Notes: a model not told the origin generated them from the letters alone. A stretch of 64,000 bases of DNA from Xanthocytophaga agilis (GCF_030068605.1 NZ_JASJOU010000001.1:620001-684000); one strand, 5' to 3'. Numbered from the stretch's first letter, positions 35,995 to 45,533 are shown. A program made the numbers and translations.

Positions 35995-36831
35995 TTATCT
36001 GATAAAGATCCAGAGTTCAGAAAGGGCTGTACTAAACAAAGCCACAGACCAGAGAAATAACCAATATATAGAGAGGTTGAGATAGCGAAGCCTTCGAAGA
36101 TGTTCTGTATGCATCAGTAAACTACTGACCAGTACACTTCCCGCAAGCCAGAACACACTTGAATGATGAGTAAGGGTGTCAATCCATAAACCAGGAAGGA
36201 GTACCAATGTACCTATCAACATAAGAGTTGCTAATTGCCCCAGGTATTCTATTCTTTCCTGACCTTTTAAAATCACTATAGCAGTTATCATTTGTACCAG
36301 CCAGCCTGATCCACAAATCAGTAACATACTATAGCCTGAGAGTGAGGAGGAATAAGCAGAGGTTGAGATACCTAATTTCCAGGTAATAAGACTTGCAATT
36401 AGAACTCCAAAAATGATAAAAAGCAACCGATAAGAGAGATGAAAGTCTGGCTTACAGTCTATTCCTTTGTTTTCAGAAACAGTAGCCGTAATTACTCGAC
36501 GATTATAGGAAATAAAACTATACAACTTTTGACAGAACCAACGAATGGGTTTACATGATAAAAATGTTTGAATAAACGGTAAACGTTGACTAAGAAGATA
36601 GGATAGAGCTTCTATTCCATATAGGGTTTTACCTCCTGATAGATCTACAAGTGGGATCTCATGCTTACTTCGGGTAAGGTCCATATATCTTTGGGCTTGG
36701 TCTGGCTCAAGTTCGCAGAAAGAGATACGATGTTCGGGAGCCAGAATACCCCACTTGACAAAACCCTTAGTATATGTTTGACACATAGGACAGCTGCTAT
36801 CATATATGATAGCTTTTGAGATGGGTTTCAT
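35995..36831 (-). CDS. DCC-family thiol-disulfide oxidoreductase-like protein (DUF393) with membrane helices
   Basis: A 278-residue protein in two parts. Residues ~5-120 form the thioredoxin-like DCC domain, whose name-giving DSSCPMCQTY places C14 and C17 in a CxxC motif, with the later LYGIEALSYLL stretch of the family. The remaining ~150 residues form about five membrane helices. The usual DUF393 protein is ~130 residues, so this is a fusion with a membrane module. It probably performs thiol-disulfide exchange near the membrane. It is in a cluster with a 4-TM protein and a DUF2071 protein. Confidence 0.85.
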   Translation of the reverse strand: MKPISKAIIYDSSCPMCQTYTKGFVKWGILAPEHRISFCELEPDQAQRYMDLTRSKHEIPLVDLSGGKTLYGIEALSYLLSQRLPFIQTFLSCKPIRWFCQKLYSFISYNRRVITATVSENKGIDCKPDFHLSYRLLFIIFGVLIASLITWKLGISTSAYSSSLSGYSMLLICGSGWLVQMITAIVILKGQERIEYLGQLATLMLIGTLVLLPGLWIDTLTHHSSVFWLAGSVLVSSLLMHTEHLRRLRYLNLSIYWLFLWSVALFSTALSELWIFIR

Positions 36832-36890
36832 AGTTGCATGTATTTTATATGTTCAGAATAATTTGAAAGATATGGGTAAAAAATAATAAT

Positions 36891-37277
36891 TCAGGTTGAA
36901 CTGGAAGAAGAGTCTTTTGAATACAATAGTTGATAGGTTATAACCAGATAATAAAGTGCTGTAATCGCAGATAGTCCAAATAGAATAGCAAAAGAGATAT
37001 CCTGTGAAAGAATATGTTGTGAGTATAAAAATCCAAAGCTACTTAAGGAGATAATAACCAGGAGCCAATACCAAAATAGCCGTCGGATAAATTGATGGTT
37101 GTTCCAGAATCTGATCGTACAGACTATTGCATTAATCACTTGCCAGATTCCAATAAAGAAAGAAAAGATAAGTCCTAAGAAGATTCCTGCAGGCTGAAAA
37201 GTAAGAAACGAAATAATGGTTACTACAACCAGAAAAACTTGTATGTAAAAGCCTATTAAGCGAATAGGAGACGTCAT
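36891..37277 (-). CDS. Small four-helix membrane protein
   Basis: A 128-residue protein with four membrane helices (about 8-26, 30-52, 66-82, 90-113), joined by short loops. It ends in a Ser-rich tail. I do not recognise a family. It starts 74 bases after the MarR/GbsR gene, across a hairpin, and 59 bases before the DCC gene. Confidence 0.75.
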   Translation of the reverse strand: MTSPIRLIGFYIQVFLVVVTIISFLTFQPAGIFLGLIFSFFIGIWQVINAIVCTIRFWNNHQFIRRLFWYWLLVIISLSSFGFLYSQHILSQDISFAILFGLSAITALYYLVITYQLLYSKDSSSSST

Positions 37278-37323
37278 AGTTACTAAATTTTCAGTAAGAA
37301 ATGAAAGTTTTGATTTTAAATAA

Positions 37324-37343
37324 ACCCCGTTAAGAAACGGGGT
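37324..37343 (-). terminator. Hairpin after the MarR/GbsR gene
   Basis: ACCCCGTT (37324-37331) and AACGGGGT (37336-37343), 4-base loop. On the minus strand it is followed by TTTATTTAAAA, so it should at least attenuate transcription into the rest of the cluster. Confidence 0.8.
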
Positions 37344-37351
37344 CAGGAAAC

Positions 37352-37858
37352 TTATTTTAATAGTTTCAGTAGCGTACTGAAAAACCAGTTTTCGTCGGCT
37401 TTAGTTAGGGTTTCCAATGTACTATCTGCCCGGGATGCTATCTTCTGAATATCCTGAATTGGCTTGATAAATGCTTTATATTCAGGATTATCTGGATTGC
37501 CTTCAACTTTTGATACATCTTCCAGAATACCAAATACAGGTTCAAGTTCTCTGCGACGACGCTCTTTAACTACTTGTTTGAACACTTTCCATATATCTTT
37601 TTCGGCACTGAAAAACTCTTTGCGTTCACCTGGTTTCAGTACTTTGAAAACCAGCCCCCAGTCAATCAAATCCCGTACATTCATATTTACATTTCCACGT
37701 GAGATCTGCAATTGTTCCATAATATCATCTGCACTAAGAGGTTCTGCACTTACCAGTAATAATGCATGTATTTGAGTCATCGTACGGTTAATACCCCATT
37801 GTGAACCCAAGGTACCCCATGCCTGGACAAACTTATCTTTTGCTTCTTGTAATTCCAT
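37352..37858 (-). CDS. GbsR/MarR-family transcriptional regulator
   Basis: A 168-residue protein. Residues ~25-90 form a winged helix (MTQIHALLLVSAEPLSADDIMEQL, then SRGNVNMNVRDLIDWGLV as recognition helix and wing), the pattern of GbsR/OpuAR-like regulators that control osmolyte or transport genes. The C-terminal part is a helical dimerisation segment. A consensus promoter ends only four bases before its ATG, so its mRNA is probably leaderless. It heads a cluster of membrane and thiol-redox genes, its possible targets, though a hairpin separates them. Confidence 0.9.
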   Translation of the reverse strand: MELQEAKDKFVQAWGTLGSQWGINRTMTQIHALLLVSAEPLSADDIMEQLQISRGNVNMNVRDLIDWGLVFKVLKPGERKEFFSAEKDIWKVFKQVVKERRRRELEPVFGILEDVSKVEGNPDNPEYKAFIKPIQDIQKIASRADSTLETLTKADENWFFSTLLKLLK

Positions 37859-37862
37859 GGGA

Positions 37863-37892
37863 CAAAGGTATATTCTGTTTTTATACTTTCAA
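37863..37892 (-). promoter_or_regulatory. Consensus promoter giving a leaderless mRNA
   Basis: On the minus strand TTG (37890-37892), 19 bases, then TACCTTTG (37863-37870), a full match to TTG-N19-TAnnTTTG. The predicted start is at or next to the ATG (37858). Confidence 0.75.
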
Positions 37893-38060
37893 AATTTTTT
37901 GAAACATATTTATTGTCGATTTAGCTTATGATACAAAAAGTGTTTGACTTTCCTATGAAAAGCTTACCATTATTATTTTTTCTTCGTAACCTTGCCTGAT
38001 ACTCGTCCAAAATAGAGAAGAAAATAAACTATATACTATAAAATCAGAATTTTGATTATT

Positions 38061-39152
38061 ATGAAATTTGTTCCTCAATTATTGTTTTTTACAAGCTTTT
38101 CCATTTTATGTAGTTGTGATAATTCTTCTAAAAAATCAGAAATATCTATCTTAGCAGACACTCTTGTAAATACTGATCCAATCAATAAAAACAAAGGTAA
38201 TTTGGTAGATTATGATAAAGTCAAAGTGATAAAGTCTGTATATGTGACAAACCGAAATGGAATTGAGCTGAAAGACCAGCCTTCTGCGCAGTCTGAGACA
38301 TTGGGACAGTTTGAATATGGGCAAAAGTTGGATGTGATCGAAGTAAAAGATAACTGGCTGGGTATTCTTAATCACCTGACTAGACGCTATGAAGAAAATG
38401 GAAAACAAGTTGAACGTACTGCCTGGGAGAAGGTCTATGTACAAAAAGAGTCAACAGGGGAGTTGTCAATGCTCAGTTTGGAAACAAAAGATCTGAATGT
38501 CATTACAGCTATCACTTTAAATGACAAAACAGAATATCTAACAAAGCCTAAGCCCTTGACCCAATATGTGACATTGGAACTGGTTGACAAAGCAACTTTT
38601 TTAGAGAAAAAAGGATCTGCTGTCAATTATTTTCTTACAGATACTACTCAGATTCAAAAAAAGAATGGCGTGATAGAACTGCCTTGTGAACAAACTACAA
38701 AACGTTTTGTAGACAAACCAGATGCAGAAGAGGATAGAGAAGTATATAGCTATGCTGGACAATATGAATCCTTAAAGCAATATGTGATAGAAGGTACATA
38801 CTATGAAAGCTGGGATTATAAGTTTGTTGATAAACGTACTGGAAAATTAACACAGGAATTCGGAGGTTTTCCGTATATATCTGCAAACAAACAGTATGTT
38901 GCTTGCATCTATGCCAATCCTTATGAAAGTACGGGAGAATTTGAATTATACACTATTCGGGATGCTAACATTACGTCTATTGTAAAAGCATCATTTAAAA
39001 ACTGGGCTCCTTCAGAGGATAATAGTAAGGAGATTTTTTGGGGGGCTGATGGTGCCTTATATGTCCGTATCCTGCATGAGAAGGCATACTTTACTGGAGA
39101 TGAAAATATAAATGAATCATCCTATCAGTATCTGCGTATAAAAACATTATAA
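38061..39152 (+). CDS. Lipoprotein with bacterial SH3 domain
   Basis: A 363-residue protein from the ATG at 38061; an in-frame TTG nine bases earlier is a less likely start. The signal peptide ends in a lipobox (ILCSC). Residues ~50-115 form an SH3b domain (SVYVTNRNGIELKDQPSAQS, LGQFEYGQKLDVIEVKDNWLGI), commonly a cell-wall or ligand binding module. The remainder is beta-rich with repeated YE/YS strands and no catalytic motif. It is transcribed alone, upstream of the FAD reductase gene on the same strand. Confidence 0.8.
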   Translation: MKFVPQLLFFTSFSILCSCDNSSKKSEISILADTLVNTDPINKNKGNLVDYDKVKVIKSVYVTNRNGIELKDQPSAQSETLGQFEYGQKLDVIEVKDNWLGILNHLTRRYEENGKQVERTAWEKVYVQKESTGELSMLSLETKDLNVITAITLNDKTEYLTKPKPLTQYVTLELVDKATFLEKKGSAVNYFLTDTTQIQKKNGVIELPCEQTTKRFVDKPDAEEDREVYSYAGQYESLKQYVIEGTYYESWDYKFVDKRTGKLTQEFGGFPYISANKQYVACIYANPYESTGEFELYTIRDANITSIVKASFKNWAPSEDNSKEIFWGADGALYVRILHEKAYFTGDENINESSYQYLRIKTL

Positions 39153-39219
39153 TCAGGAAGAAAGTCATATGTTTTAAGAATTCAAAGATTAATTGTAGAA
39201 GCATATTCTGATTTCTGAC

Positions 39220-39227
39220 TACTTTTG
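39220..39227 (+). promoter_or_regulatory. -7 element directly before ATG
   Basis: TACTTTTG ends three bases before the ATG at 39231. TTG at 39193-39195 is 24 bases upstream, longer than the usual 19-21. If used, the mRNA would begin at the A of ATG. Confidence 0.5.
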
Positions 39228-39230
39228 ACC

Positions 39231-40493
39231 ATGAAACAAACCCATGTTTGTATAATAGGTGCTGGTCCTGGAGGTAGCACAGCGGCTTTACAACTGGCAA
39301 AAGCTGGTATTTCCTGTACACTTCTGGATAAAGCTGTTTTTCCAAGAGACAAGATCTGTGGGGATGCTTTAAGTGGAAAAGTAGTGAGTGAATTAAGACG
39401 TATACAGGAAGATTTCCTTCCTGCAATTCATACACATACTGAATCTCTTCCTTCACAGGGTATTCATTTCATTGCACCTAATGAAAAATGGTTGAGCATT
39501 TCTTTTAAAAGTTCTGGGTCTTCCTTTACTAGTAGTACAACAAATTCAGTAGAATATTCAGGGTTCTCTCCAGGATACCTGATGCGGCGAATGGACTTTG
39601 ATAATTTTTTAATTGAACAGGTAAAAAAGAATCCACTCATTGATTTTCGGGAAGGGGTAGAGGTAACTGACTACCAGAAAACAGAAACTGGTTGGATAAT
39701 TACAGCTTCTAATCAACAATCTATAGAAACAAAACTATTGATTGTGGCGAATGGTGCACAATCCAATTTTACCCGTCACATTGCAGGGATTACTACTGAA
39801 CCTAAGCATTTTTGTGCTGGATTACGTACCTATTATGAAGGAGTCGCAGGTTTAGACCCAAATGGTTTTATAGAGCTACATTTTTTGAAACCTTTTTTAC
39901 CTGGCTATTTCTGGATATTTCCGTTAGCAAATGGATATGCCAATGTGGGGGTAGGCATGTTAAGCGATACAATCAGTAAGCAGAAGATTAACCTGAAGAA
40001 AAGCATGCAGGAATTAATCCAGACACATCCTGCTTTGCAGAAACGATTTGCTAATGCAAAACTTCAGGGAGAAATCAAAGGGTATGGTTTGCCACTGGGA
40101 TCTAAACGTAGAAAATTATCCGGAGATGGATATATGTTGGTGGGGGATGCTGCACACCTGATTGATCCTTTTACTGGAGAAGGTATTAGCAATGCTATGA
40201 TTAGCGGTCGCTGGGCTGCGGATCAGGCTGTGAAATGTATCCAAAAACAAGTGTATTCAGGTGATTTTCTGGCTGGCTATGATCAGGCTGTATATCGTCG
40301 TCTGGGAAATGAACTACGAATTAGTACCCGTATGCAACGATTGCTGGCATATCCCTCTTTATTTAATATGGTTGTAAATCGCGCGAATCGTAACCCGGCC
40401 TTAAAACAGTTGCTTTCCTCTATGTTTAATGACATAGACCTTCGTTCGTCTCTGCGAAGTCCCACATTTTATGCTCGGTTATTGTTTCAATAA
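39231..40493 (+). CDS. FAD-dependent oxidoreductase, geranylgeranyl-reductase family
   Basis: A 420-residue flavoprotein. The N-terminal dinucleotide fold VCIIGAGPGGSTAALQLAKAG is followed by DKAVFPRDKICGDALSG, in which the KxCGD pattern is the geranylgeranyl-reductase/ChlP signature. The second FAD-binding motif MLVGDAAHLIDPFTGEGISNAM lies near residue 305. Family members reduce isoprenoid double bonds in lipids, quinones or carotenoid-like pigments. I choose the ATG at 39231 because a -7 element ends at 39227; the open frame begins two codons earlier with TTG. A hairpin terminator follows. Confidence 0.92.
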   Translation: MKQTHVCIIGAGPGGSTAALQLAKAGISCTLLDKAVFPRDKICGDALSGKVVSELRRIQEDFLPAIHTHTESLPSQGIHFIAPNEKWLSISFKSSGSSFTSSTTNSVEYSGFSPGYLMRRMDFDNFLIEQVKKNPLIDFREGVEVTDYQKTETGWIITASNQQSIETKLLIVANGAQSNFTRHIAGITTEPKHFCAGLRTYYEGVAGLDPNGFIELHFLKPFLPGYFWIFPLANGYANVGVGMLSDTISKQKINLKKSMQELIQTHPALQKRFANAKLQGEIKGYGLPLGSKRRKLSGDGYMLVGDAAHLIDPFTGEGISNAMISGRWAADQAVKCIQKQVYSGDFLAGYDQAVYRRLGNELRISTRMQRLLAYPSLFNMVVNRANRNPALKQLLSSMFNDIDLRSSLRSPTFYARLLFQ

Positions 40494-40533
40494 CGATCTG
40501 CCGCTTTTAAATACAAATCATTTTCTATAGCTT

Positions 40534-40566
40534 GGACATTTTGTAAGTATATACTTATAGAATGTC
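40534..40566 (+). terminator. Hairpin terminator
   Basis: GGACATT (40534-40540) pairs with AATGTCC (40560-40566); the inner 12 bases also pair partly. TGTTTTATTT follows. Confidence 0.75.
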
Positions 40567-40599
40567 CTGTTTTATTTAGTGTAACAAACCATATTTTTT

Positions 40600-41928
40600 A
40601 TGAAGAAAGTGTTGCTTTTCCTTCTTTGTGCAGACATGTTTCTGCCTGTATTTTCCCAAAAAATGGATGGAACAAATGCTAAAGTCAAAGCTTTTGTAGA
40701 TAAGTCTTATGCCAGTTGGTATGAGTTGTATACCTATCTGCATGCTAATCCTGAGATTTCATTTCAGGAAAAAAAAACTATGGCAAAAATGGGAGCTTTG
40801 TTACGAGAAGCTGGATTTGAAGTAACTGAAAATTTTGGAGGATATGGAGTAGTTGGTGTATTACGTAATGGGAAGGGACCTACTATCATGGTGCGTACTG
40901 ACCTGGATGCACTGCCTGTAAAAGAAGAAACAGGCTTACCATATGCTAGTAAAGTAATTATGCAAGAAGATGGAAGAGATGTAAGTGCTATGCATGCTTG
41001 TGGACATGATTTACATATGACTGTTTTTACAGGAACAGCACAGGCGTTATCTATGTCAAAATCAGAATGGAAAGGAACGTTGGTTTTTATTGGTCAACCA
41101 GCTGAAGAACGAAGTGGGGGAGCCATTGCTATGCTACGCCAGGGATTGTATGAGAAATTTCCTCGTCCTGACTATGTTGTAGGACTGCATGATCATGCAG
41201 CTATTCCTGCTGGCAAAGTTGGATATACTGAAGGACCTATGATGGCTAGTGTTGATGCTGTTGATATTACGGTAAGAGGTATCGGAGGGCATGGCGCTAT
41301 GCCTCATACCACAAAAGATCCTATTGTACTGGCATCACAGATTGTACTGGCTTTACAGACTATTGTAAGTCGTGAAACTTCTCCTTTTCAACCCTGTGTA
41401 GTAACAGTAGGCAGCATTCATGGGGGAAGTGCCTATAATATTATTGGAAATGAAGTAAAATTACAACTGACACTTCGTTCGTTTGATGATAGTGTGCGTG
41501 TTCATACGATTGCTGCTATTAAGCGTATTTGCAATGGTACTGCCCAGGCTGCCGGCATTCCTGAAGATTTATATCCTGTAATCAAAATAAGAGATCAATA
41601 CACACCTTCAAATATTAATGACGTGGCTTTAACCAAACGATTGGTAGGTGCTTTTCGGCAAGTACTAGGCAATGATAACGTTGTGAATACGCCACCAAGT
41701 ACAGTAGGAGAGGACTTTGCCCGGTTTTCACGGATTGAACCAAAAATTCCTACCTGTATGTTTTGGCTTGGAGCTGTAGATCCGAAGAAGTTTGAAGAAA
41801 GTATGAAAACTGGTAAACAGCTACCTAGTCTTCACTCATCTACCTTTGCTCCTTTACCTGAACCTGCTATAAAAACTGGAGTAGAAGCTATGTCTTCCGC
41901 AGTGCTTGAATTGCTAAAAAGTAAATAA
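40600..41928 (+). CDS. Secreted M20-family amidohydrolase (IAA-amino acid/hippurate hydrolase type)
   Basis: A 442-residue exported metallo-amidase. The signal peptide covers residues 1-20 (ending PVFSQ). Metal ligands are visible in HACGHDLHM near residues 131-138 and in PAEERSGGA near 167. The dimerisation (lid) domain begins near 220 with VDITVRGIGGHGAMPH, where the GxGxHGAxPH pattern is typical of M20D. STVGEDFARFS near 370 supplies the last conserved Glu. Such enzymes hydrolyse N-acyl or amino-acid conjugates. Monocistronic. Confidence 0.93.
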   Translation: MKKVLLFLLCADMFLPVFSQKMDGTNAKVKAFVDKSYASWYELYTYLHANPEISFQEKKTMAKMGALLREAGFEVTENFGGYGVVGVLRNGKGPTIMVRTDLDALPVKEETGLPYASKVIMQEDGRDVSAMHACGHDLHMTVFTGTAQALSMSKSEWKGTLVFIGQPAEERSGGAIAMLRQGLYEKFPRPDYVVGLHDHAAIPAGKVGYTEGPMMASVDAVDITVRGIGGHGAMPHTTKDPIVLASQIVLALQTIVSRETSPFQPCVVTVGSIHGGSAYNIIGNEVKLQLTLRSFDDSVRVHTIAAIKRICNGTAQAAGIPEDLYPVIKIRDQYTPSNINDVALTKRLVGAFRQVLGNDNVVNTPPSTVGEDFARFSRIEPKIPTCMFWLGAVDPKKFEESMKTGKQLPSLHSSTFAPLPEPAIKTGVEAMSSAVLELLKSK

Positions 41929-42211
41929 AAATAAATTGTATTTATCTGGTATAATACTTGTCTATAGATGGATAATGAGTGGTTTCATTCAAAATTCGTG
42001 TTTTTTTGAGTTTTTCTGATTTACCTTCTGGGGATGGAGCGTATAGATAACAAAGATATTTTCAAATATGCGTATATCGTTGAGCAACTGTAAGCTGAAC
42101 TATCTTTTTGGAGTTTTCAGGAGTTATGTATCTATAGACTTGTAAGAAACTGGCAGTTGTTAGTTTTATATATCAGATAACTATGTAACTATTTTTATTA
42201 TACTTTTTAGA

Positions 42212-43762
42212 ATGGGCCACCTCCTGGATTATTTGCACGAACGTCTTCAACCCCACAGGGCTAAAAACATGACTTTAATGCATTCTTCTGAGGATGTATT
42301 GAAGTCATACCAGAATATAGAATATTCTAAAGTTCATGAGGTTTCTCATCCGTCCTATATTCAAAAACTGCGAAATGAAATAACAAGTCTGGAACAAGAG
42401 CGATTATTAGTCATTATTGACCAGTTAAAGCAGGAAAATGAATACCTTAAATATCTTCAACACCAGCGTACAAATCAGTTGATTGCTTGTATGGAAGGTA
42501 TAATTTTAGGAGAAAGATCTGCTTTTCAGCTTCAGGAAATTCCAGAAGAAGATCCTTTTTTTGTTTTATTTGAGGCAGTGAGATTGTTACAGGGGAATAT
42601 TAGTACTATTTGGGATGAACAAAAAGCACTTGCTGAGGAGTATCAGCGAGTCAGAGAAAAATCACAAAGGGAAGTTGAGACTCAAAAAATACACCTGAAT
42701 GCTATATTGGAAAATAGTGATACAGCGATTGGTGTAATTAACACGGAGGGTATGGTAGTGGAGTATAATGAGCAGATGAATAAACTGTTTACTGCCAGGG
42801 ATATACAACTTGAATATGGAGAACCTGTTTTGGCTTGTATTCCAGACTCATTAAAATCTGTATGGAGTAAACGGATTTCTGATGCATTGCAGGGTAAGGC
42901 AACTACATATGAAGATCATTTTTCGTGTAGAAATCACAATCTGGTGTACGAAATAAAATTTTTCCCTATTTATAAAGATTCAGAGATTTTAGGATCTTCT
43001 ATCTTTATCCGCAACATTACTCAAACTGTAAAAACTTCCCAAAGGCTTCATATTCAGCAGGCAGAACTTCAAAAGGTAAAACAGGAGCTAAACCGGTTTG
43101 TATACAGTTCTTCTCACGATTTGCGATCACCTCTCACTTCCTTGTTAGGGTTGATTGCAGTTGCTAAAGATGAAAAAAACAGAGATGAAGTGATACACTA
43201 TCTGGCAATGATGGAAAAGAGTGTATTGAAACTGGATGGCTTTGTACGGGAGATTATTGATTACTCCAAAAATTCAAATCTGGAGGTTGTCAGTGAGAAA
43301 ATCCAGTTTGATACTATTATCAGTGAGATATTTGATGGTGTTGAACATATGGATAATGCTGATAAGATCAGAAAAGACATAAATATATCCGGAGAAGAGT
43401 GTTTTTTTTCAGATAGACGACGTCTGAAAATGGTTTTTAATAACCTTATATCCAATGCAATAAGATATAGTTATCTGCGCCGAAAAAATCCTTTCATTAA
43501 GATTAATATCAATATTAGTAAAGAAAAGGCACGTATTGAGGTAACGGATAATGGACAAGGTATCTATCCTCAACACCTGGATCGTATTTTTGACATGTTT
43601 TATCGGGCTACACAAACAAATGCAGGACCTGGATTAGGACTTTATATTGTGAAAGAATCCATTCAGAAATTGGGAGGCAACATCAAAGTGGAGTCAGCAG
43701 TAGGAGAAGGGACAACCTTCTTTCTGGAAATTCCAAATCTTTGTCCCTACTCTGAAAACTGA
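42212..43762 (+). CDS. PAS-domain sensor histidine kinase (cytoplasmic)
   Basis: A 516-residue soluble kinase with no membrane helix. Residues ~45-165 are coiled coil, ~162-272 a PAS domain (HLNAILENSDTAIGVINTEG). A short helix leads to the HisKA box RFVYSSSHDLRSPLTSL with phospho-acceptor H302. The ATPase domain has NNLISNAIRYSY, VTDNGQGIYP and GPGLGLYIVKES. The kinase core is closely similar in layout to that of the 7TM kinase at 28530-30473, so both belong to the same kinase subfamily. No response regulator or receiver domain is nearby, so it is an orphan. Confidence 0.93.
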   Translation: MGHLLDYLHERLQPHRAKNMTLMHSSEDVLKSYQNIEYSKVHEVSHPSYIQKLRNEITSLEQERLLVIIDQLKQENEYLKYLQHQRTNQLIACMEGIILGERSAFQLQEIPEEDPFFVLFEAVRLLQGNISTIWDEQKALAEEYQRVREKSQREVETQKIHLNAILENSDTAIGVINTEGMVVEYNEQMNKLFTARDIQLEYGEPVLACIPDSLKSVWSKRISDALQGKATTYEDHFSCRNHNLVYEIKFFPIYKDSEILGSSIFIRNITQTVKTSQRLHIQQAELQKVKQELNRFVYSSSHDLRSPLTSLLGLIAVAKDEKNRDEVIHYLAMMEKSVLKLDGFVREIIDYSKNSNLEVVSEKIQFDTIISEIFDGVEHMDNADKIRKDINISGEECFFSDRRRLKMVFNNLISNAIRYSYLRRKNPFIKININISKEKARIEVTDNGQGIYPQHLDRIFDMFYRATQTNAGPGLGLYIVKESIQKLGGNIKVESAVGEGTTFFLEIPNLCPYSEN

Positions 43763-43792
43763 GAGAGAAATATATATAGAAAAATGCATACA

Positions 43793-43837
43793 AAAGGGAA
43801 AAATCTGTTTCATAAGTTACAGATTTTTCCCTTTTTT
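43793..43837 (+). terminator. Rho-independent terminator
   Basis: A perfect 16-base stem (43793-43808 and 43819-43834) followed by a T-run. It closes the PAS kinase gene. Confidence 0.93.
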
Positions 43838-43968
43838 TATAATCCATGAAAATCAATTTGTCTTTTTATGTAAGTTTGCTGACTCTTTGCATGAGATAAC
43901 TTTGATTATTGAGTATAGTATTTTATTTCTTTTGGAGAAGAAAAGGAAATCTATACCTTATTTTAACG

Positions 43969-43976
43969 TAATTTTG
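43969..43976 (+). promoter_or_regulatory. -7 promoter element of ffh
   Basis: TAATTTTG matches TAnnTTTG, 46 bases before the ATG. No TTG lies at the expected -33 spacing, so the evidence is partial. Confidence 0.5.
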
Positions 43977-44022
43977 TAGTTCTAACTATTCATCGCTTAC
44001 AGATCAATACATTTATTGACAT

Positions 44023-45345
44023 ATGTTTGAGAATTTATCCCAGAATATTAACCAGGCACTTCGGACGCTAAAAGGTAAAGGCCGGATCACAGATGTAAAT
44101 GTTGCAGCCACACTGAAGGAAGTGCGTAAAGCCTTACTGGATGCCGACGTTAACTTTAAAGTTGCTAAGAGTGTAACCGATACCATTAAAGAAAAAGCAC
44201 TTGGCCAAAAGATTTTAATTGCTGTTGAACCGGGCCAGATGTTGGTTAAGATTGTTTCTGATGAACTGACCGAGTTAATGGGTGGGCAAAAAGTAGATAT
44301 TAATACCAAAGGTGATCCTGCCGTAGTACTGATGTCTGGTTTGCAAGGTTCTGGTAAAACTACCTTCTCTGGAAAGCTGGCTTTGTATTTGAAAAAACAA
44401 GGCCGTAATGTATTGTTGACCGCTTGTGATGTGTATCGTCCAGCTGCAATAGATCAGTTAAAAGTGTTGGGAGAGCAGATTGGGGTAGACGTATATGCAG
44501 AGCCTGAAAATAAAAATCCTGTACAAATTGCTCAAAATGCTATCAAGCATGCCAAAGCTACAGGGAAGAAAATAGTAATTGTGGATACTGCTGGTCGTTT
44601 AGCAGTAGACGAAGAAATGATGCGTGAGATTGAGGCGGTAAAGAAAGCTATTCAGCCTACTGAGACTTTGTTTGTTGTTGACTCAATGACAGGACAAGAT
44701 GCGGTAAATACAGCAAAAGCGTTCAATGATCGGATCAACTTTGATGGTGTAGTACTAACTAAATTAGATGGTGATACAAGAGGTGGAGCTGCCTTGTCTA
44801 TCAAAGCTGTAGTAGATAAACCTATTAAGTTTATAGGTACCAGTGAAAAAATGGATGGAATCGATGTCTTCTATCCTGATCGGATGGCAAGTCGGATTTT
44901 GGGGATGGGTGACGTTATTTCATTGGTAGAACGTGCACAACAGGCATACGATGAAGAAGAAGCACGCCGAATTAGCAAACAAATTCGTAAAAACCAGTTT
45001 AATTTTGATGATTTCCTGTCTCAGCTACAGCAGATCAAAAAAATGGGACCTGTTAAGGATTTGGTGGGTATGATTCCAGGTATGGGCAATATGCTGAAAG
45101 ATGTTCAGATTGATGATGATGCATTCAAACCTATTGAAGCAATTATCCAATCTATGACACCTAAAGAACGGGCAAACCCTGAGATTTTGGATGCCAGCCG
45201 TCGTAAACGGATTTCTACAGGTAGTGGACGAAGCATTCAGGAAGTAAATAATCTGATGAAGCAGTTTGACCAGATGAAAAAAATGATGAAGATGATGAAC
45301 CAGATGGATATGCGGTCTATGGCCAAGCAGGTTCGGAAAAAATAA
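44023..45345 (+). CDS. ffh: Signal recognition particle GTPase Ffh
   Basis: A 440-residue SRP54-type protein that binds SRP RNA and delivers nascent membrane proteins to FtsY. The N domain is residues ~1-90. The G domain has the P-loop GLQGSGKTT (106-114), the G2-type DVYRPAAIDQL, DTAGR (188-192) and TKLDGDTRGG. The methionine-rich M domain runs from about 300, with GMIPGMGNML, the SRP-RNA-binding stretch and MKKMMKMMNQMDM at the end. The length is normal for the family. Monocistronic, closed by a strong hairpin. Confidence 0.98.
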   Translation: MFENLSQNINQALRTLKGKGRITDVNVAATLKEVRKALLDADVNFKVAKSVTDTIKEKALGQKILIAVEPGQMLVKIVSDELTELMGGQKVDINTKGDPAVVLMSGLQGSGKTTFSGKLALYLKKQGRNVLLTACDVYRPAAIDQLKVLGEQIGVDVYAEPENKNPVQIAQNAIKHAKATGKKIVIVDTAGRLAVDEEMMREIEAVKKAIQPTETLFVVDSMTGQDAVNTAKAFNDRINFDGVVLTKLDGDTRGGAALSIKAVVDKPIKFIGTSEKMDGIDVFYPDRMASRILGMGDVISLVERAQQAYDEEEARRISKQIRKNQFNFDDFLSQLQQIKKMGPVKDLVGMIPGMGNMLKDVQIDDDAFKPIEAIIQSMTPKERANPEILDASRRKRISTGSGRSIQEVNNLMKQFDQMKKMMKMMNQMDMRSMAKQVRKK

Positions 45346-45362
45346 TTGGTTCAAGATAGAAA

Positions 45363-45410
45363 TCATAAAGAAAGTTGCCCGTCTGAAAAGTCGGGCAACT
45401 TTCTTTATGA
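45363..45410. terminator. Terminator after ffh
   Basis: A perfect 19-base stem (45363-45381 and 45392-45410). Beyond it is a 13-base tandem duplication, TATGATAGTTTAA at 45406-45418 and 45419-45431. Confidence 0.9.
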
Positions 45411-45503
45411 TAGTTTAATATGATAGTTTAAACTGTATAGTATTAGGGACTTAACTTGATACAATGTCGAATGTTTGCATTATTCTGTGCATGATAGATA
45501 TAA

Positions 45504-45533
45504 AAAAAGCGGTCATTATTTGATGACCGCTTT
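45504..45533. terminator. Terminator of the small secreted protein gene
   Basis: AAAAGCGGTCAT (45504-45515) and its complement (45522-45533), with an A-run on the left that becomes a U-run on the minus strand. Confidence 0.9.
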
